Notes: generated by a model from the sequence alone, not told the origin. A stretch of DNA of 64,000 nucleotides from Myxococcus stipitatus (GCF_021412625.1 NZ_JAKCFI010000005.1:558001-622000); one strand, 5' to 3'; positions 42,624 through 53,100 are shown, counted from the first letter of the stretch. Made by a program: numbers and translations.

Positions 42624-43975
42624 TTCGTCTCTCCTGGGCCCAGGGCGCCCATGGCCCGCAACAATCTGTAGCGGGCGATTTCCACGTCGATTCGATTCTC
42701 GAGCAGGCTGAGTTCGGACTGCGTGAGGCTGAGCTGCGCGTCGCGCACCTGGAGGGTGGAGCCGACGCCGGCGCGGAAGCGCTCCTCCGCCAGGCGAAGG
42801 CCCTGGACGGCGGCATCGTTGTTCTCCGCGGCGAGCCGGGCGGCGGCGATCTGCGCCTCCAGCGCCTGGTGCGCGGCGCGCACCTCGCCTTCGATCTCCC
42901 GGGCCGACTGCTCCAGCGTCAGCTGCGCCTTGCGGATGGTCGCGTCGGCGCGCTTGGACTGGGCGTTCGTGTTGAACCCGTTGAAGACGTTCCAGTTCAG
43001 GTTGATGGACGCGATGAAGTTGTTCTGCAGGCGCGGCTCGGTGAACACGTCGGCCGCGTCCGGACCGCCGCGGGTGTAGAACCCCTGGGCGTTGAGCGTG
43101 GGGATGTAGTCCGCGCGGGCGATGGCGCGCTGCAGCTCCGCCGAACGCACGCGCAGCTCGAGCGTCTTGAGCAGCGGGCGGCGCTCGCGGGCCACGGAGA
43201 TGGCCTCCTCGATGCTCGGCGCCGGCGCGGGCTCCGTCTGGAGCACGCCCGGGTCCACCGCGACGAGCGGTTCGGTGCCGGGCCGCGTCAGCCAGACGGC
43301 CAGGCTGGTCTGGTCCGTCACCAGCTGCGCCATGGACTGGGTGTAGGTGATGCGATCATTGCCCAGGTTCACCAGGGCGGAGATCTCCTCGACCTTGCCC
43401 ACCCGGCCGGCCTGGAACAGGGAGCGGGCGCGCTCGAGCTGCTCCTCGCTGCGCTTGACGGTGGCCTCCAGCACCTGGCGGCTGGCCTGGGTGCGGAACA
43501 GGGCGAAGAAGCGGCGGACGGCCTCCAGTTCGGCGGTGTCCGCCTCCTCCTGGGCCTGGCTCTTCTGCGCGTCGCGGAGCACGCCGCTCTGCTCGAGCTG
43601 CTTCCAGAGCCCCCGGTCGTAGATGACCTGCCGGAGCGTCGCGTTCAGGTCGTAGTCGGACGTGCTGGTCGCCTTGGTCTCGACCGGCGCCTGGATGAAC
43701 TCGTCGCCCGGGACGTTGGGGTCCTCGTTCGGGTTGGGGATGAGGCCGAACGAGCGGGAGCGGCCAATCCAGCGCTTGCCGGCCGAGGCCCCGACGGACA
43801 GCTGGGGCAGCAGGGCGGAGCGGGACACGCGCACGTCCTGCTCGGCCACCTCCACGTCGATGGCGGACTGGAGCGCGGTGGTGGCCTGCCGGCCCTGGGC
43901 GCGCGCCTGGTCGAGGGTGATGGGGGTGGGTTCGGGCGAGGCGGCGAGGAGCGACGCGAGGAGGAGGGCGTTCAT
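42620..43975 (-). CDS. TolC-family outer membrane efflux protein
   Basis: A 451-residue outer-membrane channel subunit. A very short hydrophobic leader (MNALLLASLLAASPEP) precedes the conserved TLDQARAQGRQATTALQSAI. Two coiled-coil repeats contain long heptad stretches (EADTAELEAVRRFFALFRTQ; IRKAQLTLEQSAREIEGEVR). LEATVKRSEEQLERARSLFQ and AEERFRAGVGSTLQVRDAQL mark the repeat ends. It provides the exit duct for the MacA-like/ABC complex encoded next. ATG 43975 overlaps the upstream YIP1 gene's stop. Confidence 0.92.
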   Translation of the reverse strand: MNALLLASLLAASPEPTPITLDQARAQGRQATTALQSAIDVEVAEQDVRVSRSALLPQLSVGASAGKRWIGRSRSFGLIPNPNEDPNVPGDEFIQAPVETKATSTSDYDLNATLRQVIYDRGLWKQLEQSGVLRDAQKSQAQEEADTAELEAVRRFFALFRTQASRQVLEATVKRSEEQLERARSLFQAGRVGKVEEISALVNLGNDRITYTQSMAQLVTDQTSLAVWLTRPGTEPLVAVDPGVLQTEPAPAPSIEEAISVARERRPLLKTLELRVRSAELQRAIARADYIPTLNAQGFYTRGGPDAADVFTEPRLQNNFIASINLNWNVFNGFNTNAQSKRADATIRKAQLTLEQSAREIEGEVRAAHQALEAQIAAARLAAENNDAAVQGLRLAEERFRAGVGSTLQVRDAQLSLTQSELSLLENRIDVEIARYRLLRAMGALGPGETK

Positions 43976-44688
43976 CGGCCACCTCCGGACGCCATCTGCA
44001 TTCCGGGCAGGCCCACCATCATCACGCCGGCGAAGACGACATAGAGCACGCCGGCCAGCAACAACCCGCGGCTGCGGCGAATGCCCGTCGCGGCGGAGAG
44101 GCCCAGGCCGAGCAGGGCGGTGCTCCAGAGGTTGAAGAAGTCCACGGCGGACGCCACGCGGGCCATGCCCGGGCTGAGCCCGGTGAGGAGGGCCCCCAGG
44201 TGCGAGGGCACGAGCTGGGCGGCGCGCGCGGAGGTGAGGGAGAACTGGGCCCAGGCGCAGACGGCGAAGACGACGTGGTACAGCGCGATGGGCAGCAGGG
44301 CCAGGGCGGCCACGGACATCAACCGCTCGAACGGCGCCTTCAGGTCGAGCAGCCACGTCACCACCCACAGGGCGGCGGCGAGCAGGAGCGCCAGGAAGGG
44401 CATCACGAAGACCCCCTTGGCGATGCCCCCCACCAGGGCCTTGCGGGACGTGGTCTGGATCTTGTCGGTGAGGTCGGCCTCGGAGATGGTCGCCATCTCC
44501 CCGGACGATTGGAGCTCGCGGATGACGTCCGGCGCCGCGTCCCAGCGCAGGGAAACGAGCGTCCCAGAGACGGACACGCAGATGGCGAGGATGATGAGGG
44601 GCCAGACCCAACGGCGGGCTTCGACGGCGGTTTGCGTTCCCTCGACGGGGTCGATGAAGACGCGAACGGGTTGGACGAGTGAGGTCAT
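43972..44688 (-). CDS. YIP1-family membrane protein
   Basis: A 238-residue protein with a short cytoplasmic start (SLVQPVRVFIDPVEGTQTAV) and about five transmembrane helices (about 29-47, 90-113, 125-147, 178-198, 205-225). The fold and opening motif resemble Yip1 domains, which are of unclear function in bacteria. It is the first gene of the six-gene efflux operon and might help assemble or regulate the pump. ATG 44688 is preferred; an in-frame start at 44745 would add a polar tail. No strong ribosome site was seen. Confidence 0.75.
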   Translation of the reverse strand: MTSLVQPVRVFIDPVEGTQTAVEARRWVWPLIILAICVSVSGTLVSLRWDAAPDVIRELQSSGEMATISEADLTDKIQTTSRKALVGGIAKGVFVMPFLALLLAAALWVVTWLLDLKAPFERLMSVAALALLPIALYHVVFAVCAWAQFSLTSARAAQLVPSHLGALLTGLSPGMARVASAVDFFNLWSTALLGLGLSAATGIRRSRGLLLAGVLYVVFAGVMMVGLPGMQMASGGGR

Positions 44689-44918
44689 AGGGTGGGTGTC
44701 TTGGTGGGCTGTACGGCACTCGCCCTCAGGCAATTGCTCGGCCACGCGAAATAGAGACGCTCAACGGGCAGCCAGCCAACCGAATTCCGGGCACGGTGAA
44801 CGAACTCGACGCGTTCTACTCCAACGATTCCGCAGACCTGTAGCAGCCTGTTGCGGAAATTTTGCCGTCGGGATCGAGAGGGTGTATTCCGCTCGGCTGC
44901 ACGCTTGCCGGAGCTCGA

Positions 44919-47513
44919 ATGGTCGAAAGCACGGATCTCGCCCAGGTCCTCCAAGAGGCGAACGACATCGCACGGAGCGTGGTCCAGAAGCTTACCTCCG
45001 CGCACGTCCTGCTGGCGCTCTTCACGGTGGAGAACCGGGCGCAGCTGCTCCTCAAGGAGCGGGGCGTGGACGAAGACGCGCTGCTGCACCTGCTGACGGC
45101 GGCGCCCGCCGAGCAGGACGGCCTGGTGCGGGAGCTGCGGGAGAAGGCCCGCGAAATCGCCACGAGCTGTGGCTCCCAGGAGGCGGACTGCCTGCACCTG
45201 CTCATCGCGGTGACGCGGGTGCGGTGCTCCGCCCAGGAGCTGCTCGTCCAGGCGGGACTGGACCTCGCGACGCTGCGGACGACGGCGGTCTCCTATTTCG
45301 TGAGTGGGCGGATGCCTCGCAAGCTCCAGCCCGGACGGACGCACGTGGTCGGCGGCGGCCGCCCCACCCCGAGCCGCCCGCTCGGCGCCCCGCCCTCGCC
45401 CCTGCCCTTCTCGGCCGTGGCCGTGAGCCTGCCACGCCCGGTGCCCGGCGCTCCGCCGACGCCTCCGCCGCTTCCTCCGCCGGTCGCCCGGTCGACGACG
45501 CCGGCCCTCTCCCCCAGGGACCTCATCGACGTGGACGACGAGCCGGTGGCGCAGCCTCCGGCCGTCGCTGCGCCGCCTCCGGCCGCGCCCGTCCCGCCCC
45601 CGCCGGTCGCCGCGGCCCCGCCGCCCCAGGCGCGCGCCACGCCCCCGGCCCCTCCCCCGCCAGCCCCGGCCGTCGCCGCGCCGCGCCCCGCCCCGACGCC
45701 CGCGCCGGTGGCCCGGGCGGCTGTCTCCGTGGCGTTGGACCCGAAGGCCTTCCCGATGCTCACGTCGCTGGGGCGCAACCTGAGCCAGGCGGCCCGCGAG
45801 GGTCGGCTCGACCCGGTCGTGGGGCGCGCGCGGGAGATCGAGGAGGTCATCGACGTCCTCGGCAAGCGCCGGACCAACAACCCCTGCCTGCTGGGCGAGC
45901 CCGGCGTGGGCAAGACGGCGGTGGTGGAAGGCGTGGCGCAGCGGCTGATGGCGCTGCGCGGCTCGCTGGCGGAGAAGGTCCTCATCGAGCTGGACATGGC
46001 CACGCTGGTGGCCGGCACCCAGCTGCGGGGCTCCTTCTCCGAGAAGCTGAACACGCTGAAGGAGGAGGTCCGCCGCGCCGAGGGGCGCGTGGTGGTCTTC
46101 ATCGATGAAATCCACACCCTGGTGGGCGCGGGCTCCACGGGGGATGGGCCGCAGGACGCGGCCAACGAGCTGAAGACGGCGATGGCGCGCGGCGAGTTCC
46201 CGTGCATCGGCGCGACGACGCACGACGAGTACCGCAAGTTCATCAGCGCGGACCCGGCGCTGGAGCGCCGCTTCACCGCGGTGGTGGTCCACGAGCCCTC
46301 GGTGCCGGAGACGGTGGAGATCCTCCGCGGCATCATCGGCCGCTACGAGGAGCACCACGCGCTGCGCTACGCCCCGGAGGCGCTGGAGGCGGCGGCGTCG
46401 CTGGCGAGCCGGTACGTGACGGACCGGTTCATGCCGGACAAGGCCATCTCCGTGGTGGACCTGGCGGGCAGCCGGTGCCACCGCGAGGGGCGGGATCGCG
46501 TCGAGCCGGCGGACGTGGCCCGGGTGGTCGCGAAGCTGGCGGGGGTGCCGGAGGAGCGGCTCCTGATGAACGACTCGGCGCGCCTGCTGCGGCTGGAGCA
46601 GGACCTGGGCGAGCGCGTCATCGGACACGAGGAGGCCATCGCCCGCATCGCGCGCGTCATCCGCCGCAACTACGCGGGCTTCGCCTCGCGTCGCCCCATG
46701 GGCAGCTTCCTCTTCCTGGGCCCCACGGGCGTGGGCAAGACGGAGATGGCGCGCGGGCTGGCGGAGGTGCTGTTCGGCAACCGGGATGCCTTGGTGCGCC
46801 TGGACATGAGCGAGATGTCCGAGGCGCACGGCGTGTCGCGCCTCATCGGCTCGCCCGCGGGCTACGTGGGCTTCGGCGAGGGTGGACAGCTCACGGAGCC
46901 GGTGCGCCGACGCCCGTCGTCGGTGGTGGTGCTGGACGAGATCGAGAAGGCGCACCGAGAGGTGCAGATGCTCCTGCTCCAGGTGCTGGAGGAGGGCCGG
47001 CTGACGGACGGCAAGGGCCGGCACATCGACTTCTCCAACACGGTCATCGTGATGACCACGAACCTGGGCGCGGAGGCCTTCTCCCGGACCGGGCGGCCGC
47101 TGGGCTTCGGCTCGGAGGGTTCGGGCACGACGAACGCGCTGGAGCTGGCCGCGTCGGCCGCGCGCAAGGCGCTGCCCCCGGAGCTGTGGAATCGCATCGA
47201 CGAGCGGCTGCCCTTCCGTCCCCTCGAGGAGGAGGAGGTGGCCCGCATCGCCACGTTGCTGTTGGAGGAGAGCAGCAAGCGACTGTCCACCGAGCGCGGC
47301 ATCGAGTACGTCGCGGGCTCGGACGTCGTGGGCCATCTGCTCAAGTCGGGTGGCTTCGATCCGCAGCTCGGCGCGCGGCCCATGCGGCAGATGGTGCAGC
47401 GGCTGGTGGAGGGCCCTCTCGCCGAGCGGATCCTCTCCGGTGAATTCGGCGCGGGAGACAGGATCCGCGTCGCGCTGCGGGCCGGTCAGCTCCAGTTCCA
47501 GCGGGAGCGATGA
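44919..47513 (+). CDS. Clp-type double AAA+ ATPase with Pro-rich linker
   Basis: An 864-residue Hsp100 protein. The N-domain (1-145) is Clp_N-like with two helical repeats (SAHVLLALFTVENRAQLLL; CLHLLIAVTRVRCSAQELLV). A 130-residue Pro/Ala linker follows (about 150-285). AAA1 has GEPGVGKT (326-333) and VVVFIDEIHTL. AAA2 has GPTGVGKT (601-608) and VVVLDEIEKAH. There is no long ClpB-type middle domain, so it is closest to ClpA/ClpC. LGF near 728-730 could be the ClpP-docking tripeptide. The start is ATG 44919. Its stop overlaps the next gene by 4 nt. It probably unfolds specific proteins for ClpP or acts alone. Confidence 0.85.
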   Translation: MVESTDLAQVLQEANDIARSVVQKLTSAHVLLALFTVENRAQLLLKERGVDEDALLHLLTAAPAEQDGLVRELREKAREIATSCGSQEADCLHLLIAVTRVRCSAQELLVQAGLDLATLRTTAVSYFVSGRMPRKLQPGRTHVVGGGRPTPSRPLGAPPSPLPFSAVAVSLPRPVPGAPPTPPPLPPPVARSTTPALSPRDLIDVDDEPVAQPPAVAAPPPAAPVPPPPVAAAPPPQARATPPAPPPPAPAVAAPRPAPTPAPVARAAVSVALDPKAFPMLTSLGRNLSQAAREGRLDPVVGRAREIEEVIDVLGKRRTNNPCLLGEPGVGKTAVVEGVAQRLMALRGSLAEKVLIELDMATLVAGTQLRGSFSEKLNTLKEEVRRAEGRVVVFIDEIHTLVGAGSTGDGPQDAANELKTAMARGEFPCIGATTHDEYRKFISADPALERRFTAVVVHEPSVPETVEILRGIIGRYEEHHALRYAPEALEAAASLASRYVTDRFMPDKAISVVDLAGSRCHREGRDRVEPADVARVVAKLAGVPEERLLMNDSARLLRLEQDLGERVIGHEEAIARIARVIRRNYAGFASRRPMGSFLFLGPTGVGKTEMARGLAEVLFGNRDALVRLDMSEMSEAHGVSRLIGSPAGYVGFGEGGQLTEPVRRRPSSVVVLDEIEKAHREVQMLLLQVLEEGRLTDGKGRHIDFSNTVIVMTTNLGAEAFSRTGRPLGFGSEGSGTTNALELAASAARKALPPELWNRIDERLPFRPLEEEEVARIATLLLEESSKRLSTERGIEYVAGSDVVGHLLKSGGFDPQLGARPMRQMVQRLVEGPLAERILSGEFGAGDRIRVALRAGQLQFQRER

Positions 47514-48766
47514 GCCAGGGGGCATCCCACCGTCGCCGACGGAAGGCCGGAGCGCCCCGCGCTCCGGTCCCGGACGATGCGGCGATGAAGCCTCCCCGCC
47601 CCGCCCGCCCCACGGCGAGCACCGGAGTCCGGTCCCGCGCCCCGAAGGTCCCTGTCCTTCGGGCGACGCCGGCCCCATCACGGAACACGCCTTCCGGCGT
47701 GGCTCGGCCGGGAAGGAAGACCTCGCGCGCTGGAGCTTCGCGAACGAGCGACGCGCCCTCCGTGAGAGGCGTACCGGGCACTCTGCTCGACTCGCGCTCC
47801 GGAGCCTCGCGACCGACGCGCGAACCGTCAAAACGCGACCTGGCGGGTGGCCCGCTCGGCTCCCGCTCCGGACCTTCGCGAAAGAGCAGCACGCCCCCGT
47901 CCACGTCGTCGCCCCCCTCTCGCCCGGGACGCGACGCCAGCAAGCATCCTCGGCCCCGGGTCGCCATCGTGGGCGCGGGCCGCCTCGGCGGAGCCCTGGC
48001 GTTGGCGCTGACCGACAAGGGCTGGCCCGTGCGCGTCCACTCCCGAGGAGACGACGGGCGACGTCGCGCGGAGGCGCTCGGCCTCCAGGTCGCGACGCCC
48101 GAGGAGCTCCGCGAGGCGCGCGTCGTGCTGCTCTGCGTCCCCGACGCCGAGGTGCGCGCGGTGGCCGACGCGCTCTCCGCCCTCCCCCGCTCGGCGGCGC
48201 TCGTGCACACGGCCGGAGCGCTCTCCCTCGACGCACTGGGCCCTCCACGCGGCCGGCTCGTGGGCTCCTTCCATCCCCTGTGCGCCGTGTCCTCCCCGCG
48301 CGACACGCTCGCGGGACACACCGCGGCCATCAGCACGCGCTCCCGGACGTTGCGGGGGCTGCTCCAGGACATGGCCCGGGACATCGGGTTCGACGTCATC
48401 GACGTGCCGGAGCGGCACCGGGCGGCCTACCACGCGGGCGCGGTGATGAGCGCCGGGCTGGTGGTCGCGCTGCTCGACGCGGCGGTCGCCGCCTTGGGCG
48501 TGGCGGACATCCCTCCGGACGCGGCGCTCCGGGCGCTGCTGCCCCTGGCGAGGTCCGCGCTGCGCGGCGCGGAGGCCCGGGGGCTCTCGGGAGGACTCAC
48601 GGGCCCCATCGTCCGAGGAGACACCGGCGTGGTGACGGCCCACCTCGCGGCGCTCCCCGCGCAGGTGGTGCCCGTCTACCGACTGCTGTCGCGGCGCGCG
48701 CTGGAGCTGGCCGGAAGCCGGCTCCGCCCCGAGTCACGCGCCGCGCTCGAGGCGCTGCTCAGGTGA
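47510..48766 (+). CDS. Rossmann-fold/DUF2520 protein with disordered N-terminus
   Basis: A 418-residue protein. The first 145 residues are basic and Ser/Pro/Arg-rich and contain a 23-residue repeat. The NAD(P)-binding Rossmann domain (about 148-270) starts VAIVGAGRLGGALALAL and includes VVLLCVPDAEV. The C-terminal DUF2520 helical domain (about 280-410) has VGSFHPLCAVSSP and AYHAGAVMSAGLVVALLDAA. The fold resembles ketopantoate or prephenate-type dehydrogenases, but the substrate is unknown. ATG 47510 overlaps the Clp stop (ATGA), suggesting co-translation. Its end overlaps the convergent gene by 8 bp. Confidence 0.85.
   Translation: MSQGASHRRRRKAGAPRAPVPDDAAMKPPRPARPTASTGVRSRAPKVPVLRATPAPSRNTPSGVARPGRKTSRAGASRTSDAPSVRGVPGTLLDSRSGASRPTREPSKRDLAGGPLGSRSGPSRKSSTPPSTSSPPSRPGRDASKHPRPRVAIVGAGRLGGALALALTDKGWPVRVHSRGDDGRRRAEALGLQVATPEELREARVVLLCVPDAEVRAVADALSALPRSAALVHTAGALSLDALGPPRGRLVGSFHPLCAVSSPRDTLAGHTAAISTRSRTLRGLLQDMARDIGFDVIDVPERHRAAYHAGAVMSAGLVVALLDAAVAALGVADIPPDAALRALLPLARSALRGAEARGLSGGLTGPIVRGDTGVVTAHLAALPAQVVPVYRLLSRRALELAGSRLRPESRAALEALLR
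47726..47920 (+). repeat. Degenerate 69-bp in-frame tandem repeat
   Basis: Units at 47726-47794 and 47795-47863, and a diverged third from 47864, encode 23-residue blocks beginning RAGASR, RSGASR and RSGPSR. They lie in the disordered N-terminus of the DUF2520 protein. Confidence 0.55.
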
Positions 48767-50081
48767 TGATGAGCGAGCCCTGAAGGCCCTTGCGCACGGC
48801 GGCGAGGGCGCGCTCGGAAGCGGCCTCCGCCTCCGTGAGCCGGCGCAGGCACAGCTCGCCCTGCCCCTGCGTCACGGCGCGCTTGAGGTCGGCCAGCAGC
48901 GTGAGGGCGGCCTGGAGCATCTCCTTGCCCTGCGGCGTCTCGTTGCTCGGCTTCCCGGCCGCCTTCGCCACCGTCTCACCGAACGCCTTGATGGTCTCGC
49001 CCATCTTCGCCGGGTCGAACTGCTCCAGCAGCGGCTTGATGCGCTTGGTGTCGATGCGGATGAGCCGCAGCGCGCCGATGCGCGCGAAGCCCGGGTGCAC
49101 CAGCCCGATGTCACCCATCTCGAACGCCCCGAGCAGCCCCTCTTCCGGCGCCGGGTGCGCGTGCGGGACCACGTCCACGAACAGCGGCAGCGGGTCCGCG
49201 CCCTGGCGGAACAGGTCGAGCTCCTCCTCGTCCATGGGCGGGAAGGACTTGGGCGTGCCGATGAACAGCAGCGGCAGCACGATGTCGTGCCAGAAATCCT
49301 CGGGCGCCGAGCCCGTGCCACCCACGGTGGCGAACAGGTGGGCCATCAGCTCCACCAGACGCGGCGCGCGGTCGGCCTGCTCGATGAGGGACTTCGACGC
49401 ATCCAGACGCTGGAGGGACTGGACGATCTGCCCCTCGAACTGCTGGCGCGCCTCGGGAGGCAGCTCCTGCTGGGCGCGGCCCAGCGCGTTGCGGACGTCG
49501 CGCGCGAGCGAGTCCGGCTTCGACTCCAGGGCGGTCTTCGCCTTGTTCGGGTCGATGGCCACGAACTGGAGGAAGCCCGGGTCGAACAGGCGCTGGTAGT
49601 CCACCGGCGTCAGCTTCGGCTGCTGCCCACCGAGCGCCTGGGCGGGGTTGTTGACCCCGAAGCGGGCCTGCCCCAGCGAACGGCGGATGTCCGACGCGAG
49701 GTCGTCCAGCCGGCTCAGCTTGCCCTGGCCCAGCGCGTCCATCGCGGCGCCGAAAGGCGACAGCATGATGATGGCGTCGGGGAAGCCCACCGTGGCGCCC
49801 TCGGGCGAGTCCCGGTTGGGGAACCAGAACGCCTGGTGCTCCTGGATGAGGCGCATCGCGAACGCGCCCGCCACGCCCAGCGCCACCGTCTGGTGCTCCG
49901 GCTGGTTGATCTGGAACGCGCCACCGAGCACCTTCTGGACGGCCTTCTCCACCTCGCCCCACGGCGCCTTGAGCAGGTCGACGGGCTTGCCCTCCGCCTT
50001 TTCGAGGGCGGCGGCGACCTGGAGTTGGGCCTGGTGGACGTGCTGGGGAACGGGATGCGCCTGAGGGGCGGGTTGGGACAT
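48759..50081 (-). CDS. Protein of unknown function
   Basis: A 440-residue protein with no signal peptide or membrane helix. It begins with a His/Pro/Gln-rich segment (APQAHPVPQHVHQAQLQVAA). It is mostly helical, with EHQTVALGVAGAFAMRLIQE near 62, FPDAIIMLSPFGAAMDALGQ near 100, a central region around WHDIVLPLLFIGTPKSFPPM near 265, and a helical Lys/Glu/Ala C-terminus. No catalytic motif was recognised. It starts at ATG 50081 and is divergent from the large metalloprotease-like gene. Confidence 0.65.
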   Translation of the reverse strand: MSQPAPQAHPVPQHVHQAQLQVAAALEKAEGKPVDLLKAPWGEVEKAVQKVLGGAFQINQPEHQTVALGVAGAFAMRLIQEHQAFWFPNRDSPEGATVGFPDAIIMLSPFGAAMDALGQGKLSRLDDLASDIRRSLGQARFGVNNPAQALGGQQPKLTPVDYQRLFDPGFLQFVAIDPNKAKTALESKPDSLARDVRNALGRAQQELPPEARQQFEGQIVQSLQRLDASKSLIEQADRAPRLVELMAHLFATVGGTGSAPEDFWHDIVLPLLFIGTPKSFPPMDEEELDLFRQGADPLPLFVDVVPHAHPAPEEGLLGAFEMGDIGLVHPGFARIGALRLIRIDTKRIKPLLEQFDPAKMGETIKAFGETVAKAAGKPSNETPQGKEMLQAALTLLADLKRAVTQGQGELCLRRLTEAEAASERALAAVRKGLQGSLIIT

Positions 50082-50146
50082 GGCGGAATCCAAAATCGAA
50101 AGGGAAGCGACGGGCCTCCCCTTACCGTGAAAAACGCGTTCGTGGC

Positions 50147-50152
50147 TATGAT
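50147..50152 (+). promoter_or_regulatory. Likely -10 box of the 1191-residue protein gene
   Basis: TATGAT matches the -10 consensus at five of six positions; the -35 region is poor. Transcription would begin near 50158, which excludes a GTG start at 50155 and supports ATG 50176. Confidence 0.4.
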
Positions 50153-50175
50153 TTGTGGCCGATAGGATGGCCTGC

Positions 50176-53100
50176 ATGCCTGCTTCTGGCCGGCGGCTCC
50201 GCTGGCATGCCCTCGCCACCTGTCTCCTGCTGACAACCGCGGGGTGTGCCTTCGTCACACCCCGTTTTCCCCAGGACATCCAGGCCTCGTTCGCGCGCGA
50301 CCCGATGCGCAAGCTGACGACGCGCTCGCTGGAGCTCTACTACCCGGAGCAGCTGCGAGCCCCCGCCCTGCGGATGGCGGCCCGGATGGAGGCCTGCGTG
50401 GACCGGTTGCGCGCCCAGACGCGGGACACGCGCGAGCGACCGCGGGTCCTCGTCTACATGACGAGCGCGGATTTCAACAACGCGTACGTCGTGCCGGACT
50501 ACGCGAGCGTCCCCCAGCAGATGGTGATGCCGGCGCACATGACGCTGGAGCTGTTCCACCTCTTCGGGTTGGGAGAGGTCGACATCGGCGATGTGGCCTG
50601 TCACGAGTCGGTCCACTACGTGCAACTCCAGCAGACCGCCGGCCTGTGGGGGGCGTTGAACCTGATCACCGGCGGCCTGTTCCAACCCAACAGCTTCACC
50701 GAGTCCTGGTTCCTCGAGGGACTGGCCACGTACTACGAGGGACGGCTGGGCAAGTTCACCGGCCGTCCGAGCAGTCCCGTGTGGCGGGGCTGGTTCGACT
50801 CCGTGGTGCAGGCACGCGGTGGCTGGATGGACCCGGGCTATCTGTCGCCGGAGAACCGCGCGTTGGATCCGTTCGGCGGCAACTACCTCACGGGCATGCA
50901 CTTCGTGGAGTACCTCGCGGCGAAGTACGGCGAGGCGAAGCTCTGGGCGCTGGTGGACGACCAGGGCCGGTCCATCTTCTCGCCCTTCGGCGTGACGCTT
51001 CGGTTCAAGCATGTCTACGGGCGAGACATCGGCTCGCTGTTCGCGGAGTTCACGCAGTCGCTGCGAGACACGCTGGTCGCGCGGGAGCGCCCCGCGTCGC
51101 AGACGCCGTGGATCCACGAGGCGGGCTATTTCTCGCGCTTCGCCTCGCATCCGGCGACGGGCGTCACGGCGCTCGTCAGCGTGGGGCGCGAGAGCTATTC
51201 GCGGCTGACCCTCCGCGAGCCGGACGGCCGGGTGCGCTTCGAGCGCCCGCTCGTGGAATTGCTGCCCTTCCGCCGCTGGGTGATCGGCAATCCCACGGCC
51301 GTCAGCGGCATGTCCTTCAGTTCGGATGGGGCGTGGCTCTACCTCGTCATGGCGGACCTGGACTCGGTGGGCGCCTATCAGGCGAAGCTGTGGCGGGTGG
51401 ACACGCGCACGGGTGACGTGACGCGCGTCTGGGATGACGTGGAGGGCATGGGCGGAAGCGTGACGCCGGACGGCGCGGCCTATGTCTACGTGCACATCGA
51501 AGGGGACACCGCGAACCTCGTGCGCCTGGACCTCGCGACGGGTCGTCAGGAGGCGCTCACCCACTTCGAGGCGAGCGCGCCCCTGGGACCTCCCGCCGTC
51601 TCTCCGGATGGCGCGCGCATGGTCTTCCCCGTGGGTGACGAAGCGGGTTGGGACCTGGTGCTCCGCGAGTCGGACGGCGCCTTGCGGTGGCTGACGCGGG
51701 ACGGGGCGTTCAACTACTCCCCACGATGGCTCGATGACGGACGCGTCGTCTTCCTGCGCGAGCACGAGGGCCGGCTCCAGGTTCACGTGATGGACGTGGC
51801 CACCCGGGACTTCGTGCGCATCACGGACGCGCCCCACCTCGTCATGGACGTGGCCCCCCTGGGCACCACTGAGGTGGCCTTCCTCAACCGGGATGGGACC
51901 GCGTTCACCATCGACCGTGCTCCCGTGACGCCCTTCCCAGGCGCGGCCCCCCAGAACGCCGCCAGCACGGCGCCCAGGACGACCGGCGCGGTCAGCCTCC
52001 AGCCAGCCCCAGCGAGCGAGGCCCCCACCCAGGCCGCGACCACTCCCGCCCTTCCCCCCGCGCTCACGTCACCCGCCGCCGAGCCGCCCCAGGCAGCACC
52101 GCCCTCCGTGGCGGGACCGAGCACTCCGCCTGAGGAGGGCAACGGCACGGGTGTCTCCACCGCGACGACGGAACAGCCGCCACCCGCCACCACTTCGGAG
52201 ACAGCGGGCAGGACAGCCGGCACGGACACCCCGCCAGGGGCGCCCTTCAGCCAGACGACGTCGGCCAACCAGAAACCAGGATCCACGACCGAAGCGGTCC
52301 CCAGCCAAACGCCCTCGCCCGCGGAACGCGTCGAGCTGTCACCTCCGCCCCTCACGACGGCGCCCGTCGGTGAGCCACCTCCGCTGGAAGCCCCTCCCGG
52401 CGCGACGCCCACGCCGCTCGCACCGGAAGAGCTCGCCAACTTCCCGGGAACCTCGCCGCCCCGAGGCACGCCACCAGCCCCCGCGACCCCTCCCGATTCT
52501 CCACGGGCCGCGCCCACCGAAAACACCCCACCGGGTGGCTTCGAGCCCTTCCCGCCAGCGCCCGCCACGCCTCCGAGCGCGGAGGCCGTCGCGGAGCACC
52601 CGGCGGAGCCAGAAGCCCCCGTCGTGCTCCCGGCGCCGGACCCGAGCAAGGAGTTGGCCGTCCTCACGGACGAGCCCTACAAGACACTCGACGGCTTCCT
52701 CATCCCCGAGCTCCGCGTGCCCTATCTGCTCGTGGCCTCGAACACGGAGGACGAGGACTCCGATGACCTCCTCTTCAACGCGGGACTGGCGCTGGCGGGA
52801 CAGGACCGGCTCGGCTTCCACGCCTACGCCCTGACGCTCACATACAGCAGCGAAGAGGACGCTCCGAGCGCGTCGCTCGCCTACGGCAACGCCCAGCTGG
52901 CGCCGTGGTACCTCCAGGTCTCGGCCTCGCGCCTGCGCGAGGATGACCGGACGGACCTCCAGGCGGTGGCGTTCGCCTCGCGCACCTTCTGGACGACGCC
53001 CGTCGCCATCGGCCTGCTCGCGCTGCGCCGGGAGTACGACGCCAGCGGTCGGTTCCCTGGCCTCGTCACGAAGCTCATCGGCCCGGAGGTCTCGACGTCC

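Noticed and set aside
44685..48248. Long minus-strand frame opposite the Clp-type gene
   Set aside because: It is an antisense frame of a gene with clear AAA+ motifs, low in conserved domains and Arg/Gly/His-rich.
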